Assembly: GCA_027066595.1 (NCBI GenBank)
Contig: JAMONG010000257.1
Span: 1 to 6,385 of the forward strand
Source of the DNA: Sulfurovum sp.
GTDB taxonomy: Bacteria > Campylobacterota > Campylobacteria > Campylobacterales > Sulfurovaceae
Length of the DNA: 6,385 bases
Direction: 5' to 3'
Shown here: piece by piece, positions 1 through 4,644 of the stretch
How the letters are laid out: each line of letters starts with the position of its first letter
How positions within the stretch are numbered: position 1 is the stretch's first letter
Notes under the pieces: model-generated
What the model was told of the DNA's origin: nothing
What the model saw: only the letters and a program-made list of their open reading frames with translations
Database searches by the model: none
Made by a program: the position numbers and the translations under genes

Positions 1-265
1 CAGAGACATAGACTTTTTCTATGTAACCTGCAAGCTTAGTTGAGAGTTTGATACTCTTATCGGAGACTATCTGTGCAAGATACCCTTCCGTATGACTCAG
101 AGTACCTTGCGTTGCATGCACTACAGGAACACTGACTCTCTCTACTGCTGGTAGTGCTTCATTGGCTACCTCTGTTTTACGTTTTTCTAGTAAACCTTTA
201 CCCTTAACACCTAAAATAATTACAGCTAGTACAACGATAATCGTTATAATCAATTTTTTATTCAT
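1..265 (-). CDS. HlyD/AcrA-type periplasmic adaptor (membrane fusion protein), N-terminal fragment
   Basis: This is the 5' end of a gene that leaves the window; 88 codons are visible. The ATG at 265-263 overlaps the TAA stop of the TolC-family gene (TAATG), and an AGAGGAG ribosome binding site lies 7 nt upstream at 273-279, so the start is well supported. Residues 4-20 form one hydrophobic segment that should anchor the protein in the inner membrane or act as an uncleaved signal. No lipobox cysteine follows it. Residues about 45-88 look like the first beta strands leading to a biotinyl-lipoyl domain, including the segment KLAGYIEKVYV (78 to 87 region), which is typical of RND and HlyD adaptors. 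Adaptors of this family bridge an inner-membrane pump to a TolC-type channel, which fits the preceding gene. The barrel and membrane-proximal domains lie outside the window, so the pump class served (RND, ABC or MFS) cannot be decided here. RND is the likeliest guess. Confidence 0.85.
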   Translation of the reverse strand, partial: MNKKLIITIIVVLAVIILGVKGKGLLEKRKTEVANEALPAVERVSVPVVHATQGTLSHTEGYLAQIVSDKSIKLSTKLAGYIEKVYVS

Positions 266-1548
266 TACTCTACTCCTCTTTCTAACAGATAATCCAAATA
301 ATATTTACTCTTTTGATAGGTGTATTTACTCTCTATCATTTTTGCACGTGCAAGTTGTGTTTGTCCTTTTGCAAGGAGCAAATCATTCAAAGTTGAGACC
401 GCATTGTTGTAACGTACTTCTTCTATCTTCTCACTCTTTTTACTCAGTTTTAACTGTGTAGCATTCCCAAGGTACTCAGCATAACTCTGTTTGATCTTTG
501 CTACTGCTTCAGTAAGTAGTTTTTTCAAATCAAGCAGTGTTTGCTCTTTTTGAAAAGTGGCTTCCATTTTGGCTATTTTGGCTTGTTGTACTGCCAAATC
601 ACGTTTACCAAAATCCACAATATTCCACTTTACATTCACCCCTGCTTGCCATAGCGTCTCATCATCCCATTCATTTGTAGCTAAGTCTTCCCCATAGTTC
701 TTTCCTACAAAACCAGAAAAGTTTACCTGTGGCAGTTTAGCTGACTCACTTTTAGCTATGGTTTTGTCTGCCTTACGTAGAGACATATCTTCTATCTCTA
801 CCTTTGCTAAGCCAGACACATTTGCATAAAGAGCACCTACTGAATAATTTGGTTTTTTCATTTTTATTTTTACCGCACTTAACTGTTTTACCTCTTTACC
901 TACAAGTGAAGAGAGTGTCGCTTTGGTTATCTCAATATTATTTTTAAGTACTTCCACTTGTGTCTGTGAGGCTTGTGCATTTGACTGGGCTTTAAACAAG
1001 TCTATCTTCGCTTTCTTCCCCAGTTCTACCTCATACGCAATCTGCTTTGCCAATGTTTGAAGTGCCGAGGTATAACTACGTTGTGCTTGAAGTATCTGTT
1101 CTTGTGCAAGTATAGAAAGATACAAAGAGCGTACATTGTAAACCAACTGCTCTTTACTAAGCTTCATCTTCACCTCTGCCATCTGTTTGGCAATGGTACT
1201 TATCTCTATCTGTCTTGTCTGTGCAAACCCTGTAAAGAGTGGTACAGCATAGCTAAGACCTGTGTAAAATATGTCTTCTGAAGTTGTGATAGGTACACCA
1301 GAACTAATCACATTAGGTGTAAGTGGTAGCAGTGTTCGTGGCGTGTTGTAGTGTGTATAATCCCCAACAAAATTTAGCTCCCCATACTTCTGTACACGGC
1401 TCTCATCTCTTTTTAAAGTAGCTAAATTGGATTGTGCTTGATTTTGTTTTATGATAGTACTGTGTTTCGTGGCATAGCTAACAAGCCCACTTAAGGTGTC
1501 AGACCATGCTATGACAGAAACACATACCAGTAAAAAAAGTTGTCTCAT
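265..1548 (-). CDS. TolC-family outer-membrane efflux channel
   Basis: A 427-residue outer-membrane factor expected to form a trimeric channel across the outer membrane and periplasm for a tripartite pump. Residues 1 to about 16 form a signal peptide (charged Arg2, hydrophobic core LFLLVCVSVIAW). Two OEP-type repeats follow, at about 20-220 and 240-420, each with long Ala/Gln/Lys/Glu-rich helices that suit the coiled-coil alpha-barrel. Each repeat has the turn where a beta strand passes into the helix: PLFTGFAQTRQIEIS near 103-117 and NIVDFGKRDLAVQQAKI near 309-325. Length matches the family (about 400-480). There is no lipobox cysteine after the signal, unlike many OprM or CusC channels. The ATG at 1548 has a GGGAG ribosome binding site 6 nt upstream. 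The gene starts 56 bp after the cytochrome-LTXXQ gene and its stop overlaps the adaptor start by one base, so channel and adaptor should be made together. Substrate is not evident. Confidence 0.9.
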   Translation of the reverse strand: MRQLFLLVCVSVIAWSDTLSGLVSYATKHSTIIKQNQAQSNLATLKRDESRVQKYGELNFVGDYTHYNTPRTLLPLTPNVISSGVPITTSEDIFYTGLSYAVPLFTGFAQTRQIEISTIAKQMAEVKMKLSKEQLVYNVRSLYLSILAQEQILQAQRSYTSALQTLAKQIAYEVELGKKAKIDLFKAQSNAQASQTQVEVLKNNIEITKATLSSLVGKEVKQLSAVKIKMKKPNYSVGALYANVSGLAKVEIEDMSLRKADKTIAKSESAKLPQVNFSGFVGKNYGEDLATNEWDDETLWQAGVNVKWNIVDFGKRDLAVQQAKIAKMEATFQKEQTLLDLKKLLTEAVAKIKQSYAEYLGNATQLKLSKKSEKIEEVRYNNAVSTLNDLLLAKGQTQLARAKMIESKYTYQKSKYYLDYLLERGVE

Positions 1549-1604
1549 AAGATACTCCCATTATTTTTGTGTATAGTACCTTATGAATATGGACGGAAAG
1601 TGAA

Positions 1605-2381
1605 CTACTCCCAAAAAGGAAGTAAAAAAGCGACTTGTTCTTCAGAAAGTACTGTGGTAGTCTCAGCAATACACTTAAGATGTACCTTACTCGCTTCAAG
1701 CTTAAGTTTCGCTATTGTCTCTAACTGTTTTTCAACACTTTTAGGGTCTTCTCTGTCTATCATCGCTTCTGCCACTTCATCTTCGAGTGGTTTAAGTTGT
1801 TGTTTTATCTTCTTCACTGCAGACAATGTCTCTTTACGAATGACCAGCAGTTTTTCTTTTTGTTCAGAAGTGAGTCCTAACTTTGACTTATCCCAGTTTT
1901 GTACCAGAAGTTTTGTCATATGTGGCAAACCATCATGATTTACAAGAAATGGTGAACTTTTAAGGGCATTAACTTTATCGTTACCCTGCATCTCTTTAAT
2001 CATCGTCTTAAACTTAGCATGTGGGTAAGTAGCAAGCATCTCATCGGCTATCTTTTCAAGCTCCTCTTTCGTCACTAGCCCTTTTTGTGATGGCATCACA
2101 CCAAACTGTGCCACTTTGTTTGATTCACAAACAGATTTGCCCACAGCAGGGTTAAGTACATAATCTACTATAAATGCTTTTTTCTCTTTGTTATCTTCCA
2201 TCGCTAAGTTGATGTGAAACACAATAGCGTCCATTGCAGGGGCTTTAAGTGTGGGGATTTGATGAAATTCAGGAGCCTCGAGCATATGACATGATGCACA
2301 TTTTTTATTAAGAAGTTCTGTGCCTCCTGAGGCAAAGACCATCGCTGTTGTACTTACTAAAAATAGTAGTGTTTTTTTCAA
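1605..2381 (-). CDS. Exported cytochrome c-like protein fused to a Spy/CpxP-type LTXXQ domain
   Basis: A 258-residue exported protein with two parts. Residues 1-18 are a signal peptide ending FAS. The N-terminal part (about 20-125) carries one heme c motif, C28-A-S-C31-H32, and a possible distal ligand Met96 in GVMPSQ, as in a small monoheme cytochrome c. The C-terminal part (about 140-258) is Lys/Glu-rich and helical, with two LTXXQ-like motifs, LTSEQ at 170-174 and LSEEQ at 245-249, separated by a predicted long helical hairpin. Such paired motifs mark the Spy/CpxP/ZraP superfamily of periplasmic chaperones and metal or stress sensors. Extra cysteines are Cys85 and Cys237. Translation starts at TTG (2381-2379), chosen because AAGGA lies 7 nt upstream, the signal peptide begins there, and no in-frame ATG precedes it. 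The related small cytochrome gene lies 49 bp upstream and the TolC gene 56 bp downstream. A role as accessory sensor for the kinase, or as a redox-active periplasmic chaperone, is inference. Confidence 0.8.
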   Translation of the reverse strand: MKKTLLFLVSTTAMVFASGGTELLNKKCASCHMLEAPEFHQIPTLKAPAMDAIVFHINLAMEDNKEKKAFIVDYVLNPAVGKSVCESNKVAQFGVMPSQKGLVTKEELEKIADEMLATYPHAKFKTMIKEMQGNDKVNALKSSPFLVNHDGLPHMTKLLVQNWDKSKLGLTSEQKEKLLVIRKETLSAVKKIKQQLKPLEDEVAEAMIDREDPKSVEKQLETIAKLKLEASKVHLKCIAETTTVLSEEQVAFLLPFWE

Positions 2382-2388
2382 AATATAT

Positions 2389-2393
2389 TCCTT
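2389..2393 (-). promoter_or_regulatory. Ribosome binding site fixing a TTG start
   Basis: AAGGA on the minus strand, 7 nt before the TTG at 2381-2379. It supports TTG as the initiator of the cytochrome-LTXXQ gene, because the encoded MKKTLL signal peptide begins exactly there. Confidence 0.6.
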
Positions 2394-2406
2394 TAATCGT
2401 ATTAAA
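2392..2406. repeat. Perfect short inverted repeat next to a ribosome binding site
   Basis: TTTAAT, three bases, then ATTAAA: 6-bp perfect arms in the 49-bp gap between the two cytochrome genes. On the minus strand the 3' arm runs directly into the AAAGGA ribosome binding site of the cytochrome-LTXXQ gene. It could be a protein-binding site or a weak hairpin that limits ribosome access. The arms contain only A and T, so chance is a real alternative. Confidence 0.3.
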
Positions 2407-2430
2407 AAATTCTACTCTTAGTGTGTGAAT

Positions 2431-2781
2431 TTAATGTGAATTTTCCTCTAAAATGAGCCTCTTTTGAACATCAAATTTTTCGATATAGGCTTTTACATTT
2501 TCTTTGCGTCTTTGATCTTCTATATTTTGTAGTTTTTTAATAGGAAACTTCAAAAAAAACTGTGGAGGCATAATGGAGTTCACCTTCTGTGGATTTTTCA
2601 AGTACTTAATAATAGCATCTTCAACATTCTCTTTCGTACTATAGGTCATCAAATAGCGTCTATATATTAAGTCATTAGGTATCTTTTGCATCATATGACA
2701 AGAGAGACAATCATTTTCCAGCGTAGAACTACTTGCAAATATACCAACTGATAAAAGCGACCATAAAACTATTTTTTCCAT
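2431..2781 (-). CDS. Small periplasmic monoheme cytochrome c-like protein
   Basis: A 116-residue exported protein. Residues 1 to about 17 form a short signal peptide (MEKIVLWSLLSVGIFAS). One heme c attachment motif is present, C25-L-S-C28-H29, followed by Met30-Met31. A possible distal heme ligand is Met71 in SIMPPQ. The rest is helical and charged, with no further domain. Its pattern (CXXCHM, then a helix ending YLKNP, then MPPQ) matches the N-terminal part of the next gene (CXXCHM, YVLNP, MPSQ), so the two look like paralogs. The ATG at 2781 lies inside the end of the kinase gene with a 13-nt overlap, and a strong GGAGGT ribosome binding site (2791-2796) lies within the kinase's last codons. 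This indicates translational coupling. Co-production with a kinase suggests a role in periplasmic sensing, but a plain electron-transfer role is equally possible from the sequence. Confidence 0.8.
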   Translation of the reverse strand: MEKIVLWSLLSVGIFASSSTLENDCLSCHMMQKIPNDLIYRRYLMTYSTKENVEDAIIKYLKNPQKVNSIMPPQFFLKFPIKKLQNIEDQRRKENVKAYIEKFDVQKRLILEENSH

Positions 2782-3923
2782 CGTATATGTACCTCCGTTC
2801 CCTCATGAAGTATGGACTTTATTTCAAATTCAAACTGATAATTTTCACACACTTGACTCACGATATGTAAGCCGATACCAAAGCCACCTTCACTTTTATT
2901 GGCACGTTTAAAGCGTTGCATAATATATTTCAAATCTTCAGCTGAAATACCAATACCTGTATCACGTACGATTAAACTCTCCTTACTCAAAGAAATTTCA
3001 AGCAGACCATTTTGTTTGTTATATTTTATCGCATTAGAGATAAGGTTATCTACCACCCTTAAGGCATCATTTTTATCTATCTCTAATGTAAAGTTTTCCT
3101 CTAGTTTAAGTATAACATTTAAATTTTTTGCTCCACTCATAGCAGAAAAATATGCAACACGTTCTTGGATGAGTGCTACCATATTTACTGTAACTACCTG
3201 ACGATGATAATGATGATTCAAATTTAAATAGGTTAAATCATCATAGATACGACTTAAGGTTTTTGAAGCAATCTCTATGCGTTTGAGTTCACTGCTACTC
3301 TCTTTATGTTTGCCAAAAGTCTCTATCATCTCTATGTTGGTCAAGATAGTACTTATGGGCGTATTGAGTTCATGTGTTGTGTCTTGTATAAAATGGTTCA
3401 TCTTCTCTAGTGACTCTCTCATGGGTGCGACAAATAGACGACCCAAATAATACCCTAAAACTAAAAAGAGTGCCCCTGCAACCAGCATAAAAAAGCCTAT
3501 ACTCTTTTGAAGTTTTTCAATAGGAGCACGCTCTAGCTTTTTACTTGTACGTAAATATGCTGCACCCAGATAATAAGGCTCCACTTTTTTGATAAAATAA
3601 AGCATATCTGTCTCTTTACCCTTCTGTAGGCTTTGTTCATCACTATAACTACCAAAGATATACTTTTTATCGGTATCGTAGATAGCTGAATCTATAGATT
3701 TGGAACGAGGATAGATAAGTTTTTTTTCATTTGAGTTATGCAAAAGACGTAGCTTTGAGATGATGTGATCTGCCTCATATTTTAAGGCAGTACGTTGTTG
3801 ATCAATTATTTGATGTTTCGTTGCCGTGTAAAATATCCACGACGCAAGAGAGAAGAGTAAAAGTGTAGAGGTCAAATAGATAACTAAAAAGCGTACTAAA
3901 CTTCTTTTTTCACTCTGTAACAA
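2769..3923 (-). CDS. Membrane sensor histidine kinase
   Basis: A 384-residue inner-membrane kinase paired with the regulator upstream. TM1 is at about 10-32 and TM2 at about 142-164, enclosing a periplasmic region of about 110 residues that I do not recognise and that lacks cysteines. The dimerisation helix carries phospho-acceptor His184 in HELNTPI. The ATPase domain shows the N box (DNLISNAIKYN, 292-302, Asn293 and Asn297), the G1 box (DTGIGI, 321-326), an F box around RFKR (337-340) and the G2 box (GGFGIGL, 346-352). All catalytic motifs look intact. Only about 20 residues separate TM2 from His184, so there is no room for a normal HAMP domain. The start is TTG at 3923-3921: a TAG stop lies four codons upstream, no ATG occurs before residue 107, and AGGG sits 7 nt upstream. 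It overlaps the regulator by 14 nt and the next cytochrome gene by 13 nt. The signal it senses is unknown; efflux context suggests metal, toxic compound or envelope stress. Confidence 0.92.
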   Translation of the reverse strand: MLQSEKRSLVRFLVIYLTSTLLLFSLASWIFYTATKHQIIDQQRTALKYEADHIISKLRLLHNSNEKKLIYPRSKSIDSAIYDTDKKYIFGSYSDEQSLQKGKETDMLYFIKKVEPYYLGAAYLRTSKKLERAPIEKLQKSIGFFMLVAGALFLVLGYYLGRLFVAPMRESLEKMNHFIQDTTHELNTPISTILTNIEMIETFGKHKESSSELKRIEIASKTLSRIYDDLTYLNLNHHYHRQVVTVNMVALIQERVAYFSAMSGAKNLNVILKLEENFTLEIDKNDALRVVDNLISNAIKYNKQNGLLEISLSKESLIVRDTGIGISAEDLKYIMQRFKRANKSEGGFGIGLHIVSQVCENYQFEFEIKSILHEGTEVHIRWKK

Positions 3924-4578
3924 AACGGTACCCTATGCTTTTGATGGTTTCAATTTTCTCTTTTCCTATGGCTGAGCGAAGGGTTTTAATGTAAGTTCTA
4001 AGTGAGCCTGCACTTGGCTCTTCATCGTATTCCCAAAGGGTTTCGTTGATTTTATCATACTCAAGTAAAGTATCTGGGTGCTGTAAAAAAAGAGCCAAAA
4101 GTTTTAACTCTTTGGTTTTGAGTGAAATCTTTTTCTTATTTTGAGTGAGGAGTAATTCTTTAATATCAAATGCCACTCCATTACCCAAATCCACTTTTTC
4201 ATGATGAGTACCAAAAGAGCGTTTAAGTAAAGACTCCACACGGACAAGAAGCTCTTTAAGTGCAAAAGGTTTACGTATGTAGTCATCACACCCTAACGCA
4301 AAACCCCTTTCTACATCTTCCACACTGTTCAAAGAAGTGATGAAAATAGCAGGGGTTTCCTTACCCTCTTGGCGTATCTGATTTAAAAAATCAAACCCAC
4401 TCCCATGAGGCACTTTGACATCTAACAGCATGAGGTCTAGGTGTTTTTCATATGCTATCTCTTCTGCTTTGAGTACATCATAAGCACTATATACCTCATA
4501 TCCTTTGAGTTCAAGAAACTGTTTTACAGTATCATTTAACTGTATATCATCTTCTAGTAGCAAAATTTTTGCTGTCAT
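3910..4578 (-). CDS. OmpR/PhoB-family response regulator
   Basis: A 222-residue cytoplasmic DNA-binding regulator of usual family length. The receiver domain (about 3-118) has the acidic pair Asp10-Asp11, phospho-acceptor Asp53 in LLDVKVP, switch Thr81, Tyr100 and conserved Lys103 in YIRKPF, so it looks fully phosphorylatable. The winged-helix domain (about 126-222) includes the SLKTKELKLL segment near 152-161, the recognition helix around GSLRTYIKTLR (191-201) and the terminal wing strand KSIGYRFV. The ATG at 4578 has AAAAGG 6 nt upstream (4585-4590). The gene is first in the sensing unit, overlaps the kinase by 14 nt, and starts 66 bp after the CzcA-like gene. Probable targets are its own operon and perhaps the flanking efflux genes. 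Candidate sites are the spaced repeats just upstream. Which named OmpR-type subfamily it belongs to cannot be told by eye. Confidence 0.93.
   Translation of the reverse strand: MTAKILLLEDDIQLNDTVKQFLELKGYEVYSAYDVLKAEEIAYEKHLDLMLLDVKVPHGSGFDFLNQIRQEGKETPAIFITSLNSVEDVERGFALGCDDYIRKPFALKELLVRVESLLKRSFGTHHEKVDLGNGVAFDIKELLLTQNKKKISLKTKELKLLALFLQHPDTLLEYDKINETLWEYDEEPSAGSLRTYIKTLRSAIGKEKIETIKSIGYRFVTE
3931..3934 (-). promoter_or_regulatory. Probable ribosome binding site for the TTG-initiated kinase
   Basis: AGGG on the minus strand, 7 nt before the TTG at 3923-3921 and inside the final codons of the response regulator gene. The frame is closed by a TAG at 3935-3933, so TTG is the only usual start codon before the first transmembrane helix. 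Confidence 0.5.
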
Positions 4579-4602
4579 GCTATGCCTTTTTGTTCACAGG
4601 GT

Positions 4603-4627
4603 CTATTACCAATAGCAATATCATAGC
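4603..4627 (-). promoter_or_regulatory. Candidate regulator-binding repeats upstream of the response regulator
   Basis: On the minus strand the pentamer GCTAT occurs at 4627-4623 and again at 4616-4612, an 11-bp step of about one helical turn, as expected for a tandem OmpR/PhoB-type dimer site. The second copy also overlaps a short palindrome, CTATT-GGT-AATAG (4615-4603). The elements lie 25-49 bp before the regulator's ATG, a good position for autoregulation. They are short and in AT-rich DNA, so this is a suggestion only. Confidence 0.3.
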
Positions 4628-4628
4628 A
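4620..4628 (-). promoter_or_regulatory. Candidate extended -10 promoter element
   Basis: TGCTATGAT on the minus strand matches an extended -10 (TGnTATAAT) at five of six hexamer positions plus the TG. It lies about 42 bp before the regulator's ATG in the only gap between the CzcA-like gene and the sensing operon. No good -35 hexamer is seen 16-18 bp upstream. This fits both an extended -10 promoter and the weak -35 sites usual in Campylobacterota. Confidence 0.35.
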
Positions 4629-4644
4629 CGTTAAAATGAACCTA

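Noticed and set aside
162..461. Open frame of 99 codons on the plus strand
   Set aside because: It lies antisense across the adaptor start and the end of the TolC-family gene, both strongly supported by similarity, and shows no recognisable domain.
1549..1604. Separate promoter for the TolC-family gene
   Set aside because: A TACTATAC stretch resembles a -10, but no -35 with suitable spacing is visible and the gap is short enough for read-through.
1499..1699. Minus-strand open frame of 66 codons, with an ATG near the TolC-family gene's ribosome binding site
   Set aside because: It overlaps the ends of two well-supported genes in another frame and has no family features.
1540..1938. Open frame of 132 codons on the plus strand
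   Set aside because: It is antisense to the cytochrome-LTXXQ gene; the Ser/Cys-rich product is what an opposite-strand shadow of a Lys/Glu-rich gene gives.
2899..3201. Open frame of 100 codons on the plus strand
   Set aside because: It is antisense to the kinase catalytic domain, whose N, G1 and G2 motifs are intact.
3204..3215. His cluster HHYH (237-240) in the kinase as a metal site
   Set aside because: It lies in the cytoplasmic linker after the dimerisation helices, where metal sensing from the periplasm is unlikely, and four residues are too little to support a site.
4104..4289. Minus-strand open frame of 61 codons inside the response regulator gene
   Set aside because: It is an alternative frame of the receiver and linker coding region, with no start context or family match.
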